Shown piece after piece: positions 44,701-51,646 of a stretch of 58,666 nt of DNA. A program made the position numbers and the translations under genes. Under the pieces are notes generated by a model that was not told where the DNA came from, did not search any database, and saw only the letters and a list, made by a program, of their open reading frames with translations. The DNA lies in the NCBI GenBank assembly GCA_027314025.1, contig DAHVCP010000034.1:1-58666 (forward strand), read 5' to 3'. The DNA comes from Acidobacteriota bacterium (lineage in GTDB: Bacteria; Acidobacteriota; Terriglobia; Terriglobales; SCQP01). Positions within the stretch are counted from its first letter, which is position 1. Every line of letters begins with the position of its first letter.

Positions 44701-46213
44701 GCGCTGGTTGCCACGGACCGAGGCCAACGAAGAATGGTTGGGTTGGCTGGAGGGGCTGGCCATGGCAGGGCGGGTGGTGGCCATGGATCGCGGCGGGGTT
44801 TCCGGATGGCTGGTGGACGAGGCGGCAGCCCGTGGCGCGGAGAACGATGCATTGGCGGCTGGCGTGGTGCGGGGCTGGATGGAGATCGCCGGGCCGGTGA
44901 CCGTGGCCGGTTTGGCGCGGCGGCTGGGATTGACCGTGGACGCGGTGACGGAGCAGATGCTGGCGCTGGAAGGGGACGGACAGGTGCTGCGGGGACGGTT
45001 TGGCGGAGCGAACAGCGAAGCGGAGGGATGGTGCGACCGGCGGCTGCTAGCACGGATTCACCGGCGGATGTTGCAACGGCTGCGGGCGGAAATTGAACCG
45101 GTGGATGAGGCGGTGTGGCGGCGATTCTTGGCACGGTGGCAACATGCTGAACCGGAGACGCGGCTGTCGGGCGCCGCGGGGTTAAGCGTGGTGCTGCACC
45201 AATTGCAGGGATGGGAGGCGGCGGCGGAGGATTGGGAACGGACGATCCTGCCATCCCGGATTCGGGAATACGACCCCGCGGATTTGGACATGTTGTGCTT
45301 GTCCGGGGAGATCGCTTGGGGACGGATCTGGCCACCCGCGGCAGGTCCAGCTGGGTTGCGGCGACGGGGACGGCCGGCGCGGAATGCGCCGATGGCATTT
45401 TACCGGCGGGAGGACGCGGGATGGCTGCTGCCGCCGGCGGCGGACCAACGGGGTAGCCGGGCAAGCGGGGAAAGCGCCGGCAGTAGCGGCGGATGGGGCG
45501 GCGGAATCGCACACGCGAACGGGAGCCCACCTGCGCCCGCAGCGGCGGCAGCGCGGGGCGAGCGGCCGCTGAGCACGGCGGCAGCCGCGGTTCTCGGCCT
45601 GCTGACGGAGCGCGGAGCGCTGTTCTTCGCCGATTTGGCGCGCCTGTCGGCGGCGGGGGAAGCGGGCGGCGAGAAGCTGGTAGCAAGCCAGGTGGAGGAC
45701 GCCTTGTGGGAGCTGGCGGCGGCGGGGCGGGTGACGGCGGACGGATTCGACAACCTGCGGGCACTGCTCGACCCCAAGCGGCGGCGCGGCGAAGGGCGCG
45801 GGCGGAATGCCCGGCCGCGGCATAGCGCGGGGCGGTGGTCGTTGCTCACGCGGCCGCCGGGACCGCCCGAGCGGGGAACGGCGGAGGAGGCCGCGGTGGC
45901 GGAGCGCGTGCTGGAACAACTGCTGCGGCGCTATGGCGTGATTTTTCGCGCGGCCATCGAGCGGGAGCGAATGGTGGTGAGTTGGTACGCTGTGTTGCAG
46001 GCGGCGCGGCGGTGGGAGGCGCGCGGTTTGGCCCGCGGCGGACGGTTCGTCGCCGGTTTCAGCGGTGAACAGTTCGCCTTGCCGGAAGCGGTGGAGGCGC
46101 TGCGGGCGGCGCGGCGGCTGCCGCCGATGCCGGCAGCGGTACGGCCGGCCGCGAGCGATCCGCTGGCGAATGAAGTGGCGACAGTTGCCTTGGTGGAAGC
46201 GGCGGTGGTATAA
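41789..46213 (+). CDS. lhr: Lhr-type large ATP-dependent helicase
   Basis: A helicase of about 1474 residues. RecA domain 1 has motif I TAPTGTGKT (near 45), the box DEIH in TAIVDEIHALAGNKRG (near 169) and motif III GLSATV. RecA domain 2 has TASLELGLDIGYVDLV and the arginine-finger motif QRIGRAGH (near 362). Winged-helix and Lhr C-terminal regions follow (SWRIQGIETGRVRVE, PLGSRINRAWGMALRKRFCR). Lhr proteins are ATP-dependent DNA translocases linked to repair. An unusual Gly/Ala insert (residues about 400-432) and a second Gly/Ser/Ala-rich stretch (about 1215-1260) interrupt the body. I chose the ATG at 41789 because the sequence before it is a tandem repeat. Confidence 0.93.
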   Translation: MDAWAAGLEPIVAEWVTARFGDPTEPQLRGWPVIAAGGDVLLTAPTGTGKTLAAFLTAISRLLRQSVEGRLRAETTVVYVSPLKALANDIEINLQTPLAEIQQRALEAGHLGEEIRTAVRTGDTPASERAAMLRRPPHILVTTPESLYLLLTSERGRAMLRTTRTAIVDEIHALAGNKRGAHLALSLERLEMLAAQGGRGRPQRIGLSATVKPMAEVAAFLAGTGRAVETIAVPRRRRMDVAVEIPHGSPLGPVATNEQWEERADRLAELANEHRATLIFVATRSLAERLAHRLESRLGEDAVAAHHGSLSRKIRLRAEQRFKRGELRALVATASLELGLDIGYVDLVCQIGSPRSLAVAWQRIGRAGHYRGAIPKGRFFALTRDDFIECAALARALRRGGTEAGGGVETGAGAQTGAGAGAEAGAGDGSEALDAITVPPWPRDILAQQIVATVAAETTRADALFAMARQAYPYRALPRAEFDAVVQVLAGGISERRGRSGAWLHRHQLPRQPGLRSLDATPARSDAGHAAVAGGDGVVGEGATPDCSAAGESEIWLRARRGARLAALTSGGAIAEQAAYAVIAQPENLPVGSLDEDFAIETHAGDIILLGTTSWRIQGIETGRVRVENAQGAPPTVPFWKGEALGRTPEASEAMAELRREIAARSDGDPGWLEQECGLSGDAARQAAAYVRTGAAELGGTPTRTEIVAERFFDDGGGMQLVIHAPLGSRINRAWGMALRKRFCRGFDFELQAAAGENGLLLSLSEQHSFPLETIFAFLNSRTAEEVLLQAVLQAPLFPTRWRWTVGRALAMLRFSGGRKTPPQIQRMRAEDLLAAAFPRALGCQDNHGGDIEVPEHPYVQEALRDCLHEALDVEGLTAVLRGLEEGTIRFRALDRPAPSVLAAEMLNSAPYTYLDDAPLEERRARAVQRRRDSSLPVTAGLDAAAVDAVRLEAWPCPDGAEELHDLMLSLRWLPRTEANEEWLGWLEGLAMAGRVVAMDRGGVSGWLVDEAAARGAENDALAAGVVRGWMEIAGPVTVAGLARRLGLTVDAVTEQMLALEGDGQVLRGRFGGANSEAEGWCDRRLLARIHRRMLQRLRAEIEPVDEAVWRRFLARWQHAEPETRLSGAAGLSVVLHQLQGWEAAAEDWERTILPSRIREYDPADLDMLCLSGEIAWGRIWPPAAGPAGLRRRGRPARNAPMAFYRREDAGWLLPPAADQRGSRASGESAGSSGGWGGGIAHANGSPPAPAAAAARGERPLSTAAAAVLGLLTERGALFFADLARLSAAGEAGGEKLVASQVEDALWELAAAGRVTADGFDNLRALLDPKRRRGEGRGRNARPRHSAGRWSLLTRPPGPPERGTAEEAAVAERVLEQLLRRYGVIFRAAIERERMVVSWYAVLQAARRWEARGLARGGRFVAGFSGEQFALPEAVEALRAARRLPPMPAAVRPAASDPLANEVATVALVEAAVV

Positions 46214-46215
46214 AG

Positions 46216-46310
46216 GAGTTGCGCCCAGTGGGCGTCGGGGAATGATTTAGCTCCTCCGGAAGCAACCACTTCTGGAGCCGTTACTTGCAACCTCGTGAAA
46301 AAAAGCTAAA
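46216..46310 (+). ncRNA. candidate structured RNA (riboswitch-like) with pseudoknot
   Basis: The transcript can form a closing stem of 46216-46221 (GAGTTG) with 46288-46294 (CAACCTC, one C bulged). Inside it are hairpin CGCCC-AGT-GGGCG (46222-46234) and a 9-bp hairpin CTCCGGAAG-CAACCA-CTTCTGGAG (46254-46277). The single strand TTTAGCT (46246-46252) between the hairpins is exactly complementary to AGCTAAA (46304-46310) outside the closing stem, which would be a pseudoknot. An intrinsic terminator follows at 46330 and then the gene at 46492. The layout suits a transcriptional riboswitch or a stand-alone small RNA. I do not recognise it as any class I know. Confidence 0.42.
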
Positions 46311-46329
46311 GGCGGACAGGATTCAGCCC

Positions 46330-46355
46330 ACCCCCGCCGAGCGCGGGGGTTTTTA
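46330..46355 (+). terminator. intrinsic terminator
   Basis: ACCCCCGC (46330-46337) pairs with GCGGGGGT (46343-46350) across a five-base loop and is followed by TTTTATT. It could end the helicase transcript, end a small RNA starting near 46214, or act as the switchable terminator of the structured leader. Confidence 0.85.
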
Positions 46356-46491
46356 TTTGGCCGGCAGTCCGCAAACGATTGCCGGCGACCAGGCTTCGAT
46401 ACCGGCGCGTTTGCGCGGCGGCGGTTGGGACCGGTCGCATAGCCACCCTAGGGCCGCCTTCTGTTCGTCCCTCGGAGGACCAGGAGGCGTG

Positions 46492-46932
46492 ATGCAAACG
46501 GATGCAAGAAGCTTGCGCTGGGTGGCGCTGGCGGTAGACCGGAAACAACTGCATAGGGCGCTGGCCCTGGTGGCTGGCGAGGTTGGCGCGGCGCAGGCCT
46601 ACCCCGAGGCTGCGATTGTGCGGCTGTACGCCGATGGGCGGCAGGAGCGCATCCGGGTGGCGCAGATTGAACTGGTGCTGGCGCCGGCACGGATTCCCGA
46701 TATTTTGCAGCGGTTGGCGAACGCCGGCGTGCTCGGGACGGATCCCGATCGCGCGCCGCTGATCCGCGATTTGGACGAAGCCGGGGCGCGCGACTGCCAG
46801 GTGTTCCCTGCCCCGGCTGAGGCGCCGTACGCGCATGTGGTGCGCTGGCGGGGCGCACGGAAGCACCGGCCGACGCTGGAACTGAGCCCCGCAACGGGCG
46901 CGGACGCGGCAGTGGCCGGCGCCGTGGCCTAA
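46492..46932 (+). CDS. hypothetical protein (146 aa) behind the structured leader
   Basis: The ATG at 46492 has the near-perfect site AGGAGG six bases upstream, which fixes the start. The protein alternates strands and helices: RSLRWVALAVDRKQLHRALA, AIVRLYADGRQERIRVAQIE, LVLAPARIPDILQRLANAGV, then YAHVVRWRGARKHRPTLELS and an Ala-rich tail. No signal or membrane helix is present, so it should be cytoplasmic. The order strand, helix, strand with a QIELVL edge faintly recalls ferredoxin-like small regulators of the PII type, but key PII residues are not evident, so I give no function. The leader RNA and terminator upstream suggest regulated transcription. Confidence 0.7.
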   Translation: MQTDARSLRWVALAVDRKQLHRALALVAGEVGAAQAYPEAAIVRLYADGRQERIRVAQIELVLAPARIPDILQRLANAGVLGTDPDRAPLIRDLDEAGARDCQVFPAPAEAPYAHVVRWRGARKHRPTLELSPATGADAAVAGAVA

Positions 46933-47060
46933 ACTGGCAGACAAACACGGCGGGCGCCGGAAGTGACGGCGCGCCACAGCGGCAGAAACGCCCATCGGGC
47001 GCGGCGCGCGAGCATGGCGAGAGGCGCCGCGGACATGGCGCCGCGCAAGGGAGTGCGACG

Positions 47061-47639
47061 ATGGCAAGGCTGGAGGCGACGGAGCGGAGACCGAGCGCGA
47101 AGGCGCGGCTCATTCTGTGGATCGCGCGGCGCAAACTGGGAAAGGCGCCGGCGGCGATGCGGATCCGGGCGGGACTGCCGGGATTCCTGGAAGCGACGAC
47201 GGGAATGGACCGGTATTTCCAAAAGCCGCGCGTTCTGCCGCCGCGAATATTTCGACTGGCGATGCTGAAAACCGCGGCCACTGTCGGTTGCCCGTTCTGA
47301 CTGGATATTCATTCCGCCGTGAGCGGAAATGACGGGTTGACGGCGGAGGATCTACAAGCGCTGCCGAACTATGCAGCCAGCGCGCGATTCAGCGAGATGG
47401 AGAAAGCGGCGCTCGACATCGCGGCGGCGCTGAGCCGGGCGCCGGTGGAAGTGAGCGACGCCCTATACGCCGCGGCGCGGAAATGGCTGAGCGCGGAACA
47501 GATGATTGAGCTGGCGGGGGCCGTGGCATGGGAGAACTTTCGCGCCCGTTTTAACCGCGCGTTCGACGTGGAAGCGGCGGGATTCACGCAGGGCGGCGTT
47601 TGCGCGATCCCGGAAGCGGCGGAGCCGCATTTCTCGTAG
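47061..47639 (+). CDS. carboxymuconolactone decarboxylase/AhpD-like protein, probable selenoprotein (TGA at codon 80)
   Basis: The ATG at 47061 follows AAGGGAG. The frame gives a CMD-like start (KARLILWIARRKLGKAP), a TGA at 47298-47300, then continues in the same frame to 47639 with clear family sequence (LTAEDLQALPNYAASARFSE, EKAALDIAAALSRAP, LAGAVAWENFRARFNRAFDV). Around the TGA the protein reads GCPF-TGA-LDIH. The family motif is CxxCxxxH, so the TGA falls exactly on the second redox Cys (residue 80), and His84 is kept. A hairpin follows at 47309-47332. I infer selenocysteine insertion, giving a 192-residue protein with a C77-Sec80 pair. AhpD-like selenoproteins have been described from other bacteria. 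A Cys-to-stop mutation or sequencing error is the alternative. Relatives act as peroxidase-coupled thiol reductases or decarboxylases. Confidence 0.82.
47309..47332 (+). promoter_or_regulatory. candidate bacterial SECIS hairpin
   Basis: Starting 8 bases after the TGA, TCATTCCGC (47309-47317) pairs with GCGGAAATGA (47323-47332): nine base pairs with one bulged A. The five-base loop CGTGA contains G-T. The loop G lies about 21 bases from the T of TGA, within the range expected for bacterial SECIS elements read by SelB. Confidence 0.55.
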
Positions 47640-47715
47640 CCCTGATGCTGGTCGCCGCGGCTGCTCTTCCGCGGCAACTTGCCCGCCTGGCCTCGCGGCA
47701 TGGCAGTCTAGGGGA

Positions 47716-48489
47716 ATGGATCCGCAGACTTGGGATGGACCGGAAGCGCGGCGGCTGGACGTACTGGCGGTGGCGGCACACCGGGATGACGTGGAACAGA
47801 CGTGTGGCGGGGCGCTGTTGAAGATGGCGCAAACGGGGGCGGCTTGTGGAGTGCTGGATCTGACGCGGGGGGAAGCGGGAACGCGCGGCAATGCCGCACA
47901 GCGCGGCCGGGAAGCCGAGCGGGCGGGGGAGATATTGCGGCTGGCATGGCGAGCGAACTTGGCGCTGCCCGACGGGCAGATCACCAATAGCCGGGCAGCG
48001 AGGCATCGCATAGCGGCGGTGATCCGGGCGACGCGACCACAGTTGCTGATCGTGCCTTATCCAGCGGCGCGGCATCCCGATCATGCGATCGCCGGACGGC
48101 TGGGCATGGAGGCGGCGTTCGCGGCGGGGCTGAAGAATCTGGAGGTTGGGGGAGGAGCGGCGTTCCGCCCGCATACGGTGCTCTACGCATCCTTGTACGC
48201 GAACCGGCGGCCCACCATCGTGGTGGACATCAGTGAACAGTTCGCCGCACGGCTGCGAGCGCTTGAAGCGTATGGTTCGCAATATGCCGATCAGGCGAAA
48301 GGCGCGGGAATCTTTCCCGCCGCGGCGGACGTCCCGGCACGAGTGGAGGCGCTGGCACGGACGTACGGAATGATGGTGGGCGTACGGTACGGCGAACCCT
48401 ACATTTGCGCGACGCCGATTCGCGCGGGGGATTTGCGCCAGCTCGAGATGGACACGTTCACGCAGGGGGGAATCATTGCGCCGTTTTAA
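47716..48489 (+). CDS. bshB1: BshB1-like PIG-L family deacetylase (bacillithiol pathway)
   Basis: A 257-residue zinc deacetylase of the LmbE/PIG-L family. The metal motif reads AAHRDDVEQTCGG, where most members have HPDD, so Pro is replaced by Arg but His and both Asp are kept. The BshB1 hallmark DLTRGEAGTRGNAAQRGREA follows, then LPDGQI, the metal His in YPAARHPDHAIAGRL and a conserved end VRYGEPYICATPI. BshB1 removes acetate from GlcNAc-malate to give glucosamine-malate, the step before cysteine addition in bacillithiol synthesis. bshA and bshC are not in the window. It lies 76 bases behind the putative selenoprotein gene, same strand. Confidence 0.87.
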   Translation: MDPQTWDGPEARRLDVLAVAAHRDDVEQTCGGALLKMAQTGAACGVLDLTRGEAGTRGNAAQRGREAERAGEILRLAWRANLALPDGQITNSRAARHRIAAVIRATRPQLLIVPYPAARHPDHAIAGRLGMEAAFAAGLKNLEVGGGAAFRPHTVLYASLYANRRPTIVVDISEQFAARLRALEAYGSQYADQAKGAGIFPAAADVPARVEALARTYGMMVGVRYGEPYICATPIRAGDLRQLEMDTFTQGGIIAPF

Positions 48490-48583
48490 AGGTGACGCGT
48501 CCGCGGCCCGTGCATGTGCCATCAGACGCACGGCGCCGCCAAAGGACGGAACCTGGCGCGTGCTGTAGCGATCCAGGGCGCGG

Positions 48584-48830
48584 GCCCAGCCCCGCTCAGG
48601 CGGGGCGTCCCGCGTTGATTGGCGCGGAGCCCAGCCCCGCTCAGGCGGGGCGTCCCGCGTTGATTGGCGCGGAGCCCAGCCCCGCTCAGGCGGGGCGTCC
48701 CGCTTTGATGGGCGCGGAGCCCCGCTGACGCGCCCAGTTGGGCCGGGGATCCCATCTGCCCCGGGCATTAGGCGCAGTCGCCGCGAGCCGGCTGGCGCTC
48801 GGGGCGTCTCCAAGTTGGGGCGAGAAACTA
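48584..48830 (+). repeat. dispersed repeat copy E, with 45-bp x 3 tandem array
   Basis: Bases 48584-48718 are three 45-bp units (starts 48584, 48629, 48674), the third with two changes. Each unit has the hairpin CCCCGC-TCAG-GCGGGG followed by GTCCCGCGTTGATTGGCGCG. They run into GAGCCCCGCTGACGCGCCCA and GTTGGGCCGGGGAT, landmarks of the dispersed family at 13540 and 51115. The repeat fills the gap between bshB1 and the convergent membrane gene. Confidence 0.85.
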
Positions 48831-49247
48831 GGCGTCGGCGCGCAACTGGGCCAAAAGATCCACCGCGCTGCGATAGCGGCTGGCTTGATGCGCGGCCAGC
48901 AGGGTCATGTGGCGTTCCGCCCAACTTTTGAAGGACAGATATCCAACTGCACGGACCATTCCGTAATAGGCGGCCACCCAGGGTTCCGACTGCATGGACA
49001 CGGCGGGAGAAATGGCGCCAAGAAGGTGAGTGAAGGTCAGGTAGTCGGCGGTAGCGTTGCCCGGCACTACACCTTGCTCACGATAAGCATGCAGCAAGGC
49101 GATCTGTTCCTCGGCCTGGTTGGCGAAAAGCTGGGCATGGGCAAAACGGAGGAAGAAGACCAGAAAGGCGGTGGCGGCGATTCCGAGCACCAGCCATGGC
49201 GCCCACAGGCCATGCGCGAACACAACAATACAGCCGGCGGGGCTCAT
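48828..49247 (-). CDS. single-helix membrane protein (139 aa), unknown
   Basis: One N-terminal transmembrane helix (about residues 14-34, LWAPWLVLGIAATAFLVFFL) precedes a soluble helical domain rich in aromatic and His residues (EQIALLHAYREQGVVPGNAT, AYYGMVRAVGYLSFKSWAER, HMTLLAAHQASRYRSAVDLL). Its ATG directly follows the TAA of the upstream membrane gene, so the two are translationally coupled and likely form one membrane unit. Family not recognised. Confidence 0.72.
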   Translation of the reverse strand: MSPAGCIVVFAHGLWAPWLVLGIAATAFLVFFLRFAHAQLFANQAEEQIALLHAYREQGVVPGNATADYLTFTHLLGAISPAVSMQSEPWVAAYYGMVRAVGYLSFKSWAERHMTLLAAHQASRYRSAVDLLAQLRADA

Positions 49248-50057
49248 TTAAGCCGCCCCCCGCTGCGTAATCGAGACGTCAACTAACGCGGCATGGGCGG
49301 TCGGCTGAGGAATACCGGGGGCGAGGATACCGCGGCGTTTGCGGGCGCGCTCCTCGGCCAAAGCGCGACCGGCGACGGATTCTTCATCCGGCTCGGACAT
49401 GGCGATGGCGAAGAGGGCCATGGCCAGCAGGTTCAACATCGGCACGGTGATGGAACCGATGCCGTTGCGGCCGAAAATGGCGACTAGCGCCCAGCCCACG
49501 GAGCCGGAACTGTACATTACGGCGAAGCCGGCGACGAGACGGCGGACGCGAACGCCGGGAATCCTAAGTGCGCCCAGTGCCGGCCAAATCAGGAAGGCGG
49601 CGAACATCCCGACAAGGCCGAGATTCTGCTCGGCCTCGAGGGCAAACTGATCCAGGCCCTTCAGGCTGGCGGAGTCGGCGCCCAGGCGAGAAAAGATGGT
49701 GGCGAAACTGATGATGAAGCAGCCGACTACAATCCCGACGGTGATGCCGCGAAGCATCGGGATGTTGAGATTGGACTTTTTAAAGGCCGCCTCGGCGAGG
49801 CGAAGCAGAACCAGCAGGCCGAGGAGCTGGCAAATGAAGTCGCCCCAATAGTAGGTTTGGGCGTAGACGAGGGAAGTGCGTGGATCCGCTCCGCCCCAGA
49901 GAAGAAGCCAGAGGGAGAGTGCAAATACCACAACCGAGGCCAGCCAGAGCTTCACCGACAGCCAGCGGTGAAATGGCAGGCGCAGCCCCAGACCCAATGC
50001 GAACGCGGTCGCGAGGGTCCCGGCGGGGAAAAGGATGGTAAGAACTAAGGTTTCCAC
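49248..50057 (-). CDS. multi-pass membrane protein (269 aa), unknown
   Basis: About seven hydrophobic segments are visible: TLVLTILFPAGTLATAFALG, LWLASVVVFALSLWLLLWG, YYWGDFICQLLGLLVLLRLA, LRGITVGIVVGCFIISFATI, LVGMFAAFLIWPALGALRIP, VAGFAVMYSSGSVGWALVAI and VPMLNLLAMALFAIAM. A charged cytoplasmic tail of about 45 residues follows (EPDEESVAGRALAEERARKR). The spacing recalls 7TM sensor modules, but no output domain is attached. The next gene starts right after its stop. Function unknown. Confidence 0.8.
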   Translation of the reverse strand: METLVLTILFPAGTLATAFALGLGLRLPFHRWLSVKLWLASVVVFALSLWLLLWGGADPRTSLVYAQTYYWGDFICQLLGLLVLLRLAEAAFKKSNLNIPMLRGITVGIVVGCFIISFATIFSRLGADSASLKGLDQFALEAEQNLGLVGMFAAFLIWPALGALRIPGVRVRRLVAGFAVMYSSGSVGWALVAIFGRNGIGSITVPMLNLLAMALFAIAMSEPDEESVAGRALAEERARKRRGILAPGIPQPTAHAALVDVSITQRGAA

Positions 50058-50109
50058 TGGAGCGCCTTCCCGCGCCCCAGTCTACCACGAAGGAAACTGG
50101 AAGCGCTGT

Positions 50110-50253
50110 CTAGCTGCCCGGGATGGGAGCGGAGACGACGGACGCCACCGTGTGGGCAGAACCATGGCCCACCGAGGACATCAACTCACGCACACCGACC
50201 ACAGAGCAAAGCGAGAGTAACACGGCGATGGTGGCAATTTGCAGTTTCCGCAT
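50110..50253 (-). CDS. small secreted or membrane peptide (47 aa)
   Basis: The ATG at 50253 has AAGGACC upstream. The peptide starts MRKLQIATIAVLLSLCSVVG, a good signal or anchor helix, then a short polar tail ending ASVVSAPIPGS. It lies 52 bases upstream of the seven-helix protein on the same strand and could be part of that transcript. Family unknown. Confidence 0.5.
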   Translation of the reverse strand: MRKLQIATIAVLLSLCSVVGVRELMSSVGHGSAHTVASVVSAPIPGS

Positions 50254-50475
50254 GGTACAGGTCCTTTTGGGCCGACGGGGGGCGATTTGGGTTCCTCCGA
50301 CGGACCGATAAACGTTTTAACTACAGGCCGATAGGCGCAACGCTGGGACTTCGACGCAGGCGCGGCCAGGCACTTGCGACGAGGCCAGGACAGGGGTTCG
50401 AACCGCAGCGTTACCCGCTCTGCGGGAGTTTCGCCGTTTCTTCGCCATGCCGACCGGCTTCGCAACTTACCCCAG

Positions 50476-50500
50476 CCGAAGCGGTGCTATACTGCTTCGG
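50476..50500 (+). promoter_or_regulatory. tRNA-Pro promoter -10 inside an inverted repeat
   Basis: TATACT (50488-50493) is a good -10 hexamer nine bases before the tRNA. It is bracketed by a perfect 7-bp inverted repeat, CCGAAGC (50476-50482) and GCTTCGG (50494-50500). No convincing -35 is seen at 17 bases. Confidence 0.45.
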
Positions 50501-50501
50501 T

Positions 50502-50578
<77 letters not shown>

Positions 50579-51114
50579 TCACCGCGAAAAACGCGGGGAT
50601 GAACGCTCTGGCGGCAAAAGCAAACGCGGTCCAACAACCTGACCTGGCAACCGATGGCGCTGTAGTTCTGCTTACGGCGCCACCTGCTACCCGTGTGTAC
50701 TTTGATTCCTCTACAGGGTCGTGTAAATCCCCCTGTACAGCAGAACAGTAACTATCTTGATTCCCTGTACGCCACTGAGCCATCGGGCGGGTGGAGGAGT
50801 GTCTGGGGAATCATGGCGTAGGACGTTGATGAGTCATACCTTAGCGGCAGCGATAGGACTTTCCTAGCGACGCGGGCGGCCGGCGGACGCACCTGTACTT
50901 TTTTGGGGTTCCAAGGGGAAAAACAACGTCCGCCTTGCCGGCGCCGCTAGTCGGTAGGTGGGGGCACGGCCAGGCGGCCCAGGACAACACGCAGGAAGCC
51001 GGCGCTTGATGAAATATCGCCCTTCCGGCGGGCGCACTGCCGCGGCAGGTCGAGGCCAAGACGTAGCGGCCACGCCCGAGCTGACTGATGAGCGCGGGGA
51101 TATGGGTACGGGCC
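50579..51114. other. spacer after tRNA-Pro, no gene recognised
   Basis: Directly after the tRNA is a small hairpin CCGCG-AAAAA-CGCGG (50582-50596) without a T run. Further on TACAGGG (50712-50718) pairs with CCCTGTA (50731-50737). Part of this stretch (50600-50830) is less GC-rich than its neighbours. No open frame here has coding features, and I find no second copy of the tRNA 3' end. Confidence 0.45.
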
Positions 51115-51400
51115 GGCCCCAGCCCCGCCCAGGAGGGGCCTCCCGCGTTAATTGGCGCTGCGTGGAGCCCCTCTTATGCGCCAACTGGGCCGGGCACGCC
51201 ATCGGCCCGGCCCAGCTCTTTCTCGCTTGGCGCGGGGCGCTTCCCCGCTGAGCCGCGCCACGGGAGTCCGCGCCGCTTCTCCTATCGGGGCGAACCGCTG
51301 CATTCTTTTGGGCGCCCTAGGCGCACGGAGAGTGCCGCCGCCTTCCCGCGCCTGCGTTCCTCCGCGGACATGCGGCGCACCCCCGCGAGTGGAAAAAGGC
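51115..51400 (+). repeat. dispersed GC-rich intergenic repeat, copy C
   Basis: Same orientation as copy A and alignable through its whole length: GGAGCCCCTCTTATGCGCCA, CTGGGCCGGGCACGCC, CTTGGCGCGGGGCGC, CGGGGCGAACCGC, GGGCGCCCTAGGCGCACGGA, GAGTGCCGCCGCCTTCCCGC and GCGGCGCACCCCCGCGAG. Bases 51401-51646 up to the FabF-like stop contain nothing else that I can support. Confidence 0.78.
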
Positions 51401-51646
51401 GCTAGATGTGCGGCCGCTGTGTGCGTATGGGAGGGTGGCAGCGCCCGCAGGCGCAGCGTGGGCTCCAGGGCAGATGCGCCGGGACACGCTGGAAACCCGA
51501 TCGCCGCAGCGCCGATACCAGTCACGGGCAGGAACGGCAAGGCGAAATCGCGCCACGTTGGACGACGGCCAACCGAAACAGGTTAGCGCGGCGGCCGGAA
51601 GGCCCAGGGTGACGGCCGGAGCGGCGGGGGACGCCGGTAAAGCGGA

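Noticed and set aside
48584-48718. CRISPR array
   Set aside because: The three 45-bp units are contiguous with no unique spacers, and no cas gene is nearby.
48405-48728. Protein with repeated PSPAQAGRPALIGAE units
   Set aside because: The translation only reflects the 45-bp DNA repeat; there is no ribosome binding site, and the same DNA occurs in other intergenic copies without an open frame.
50579-51114. Integrated element downstream of tRNA-Pro
   Set aside because: No repeated tRNA 3' end and no integrase; only a slightly less GC-rich spacer.
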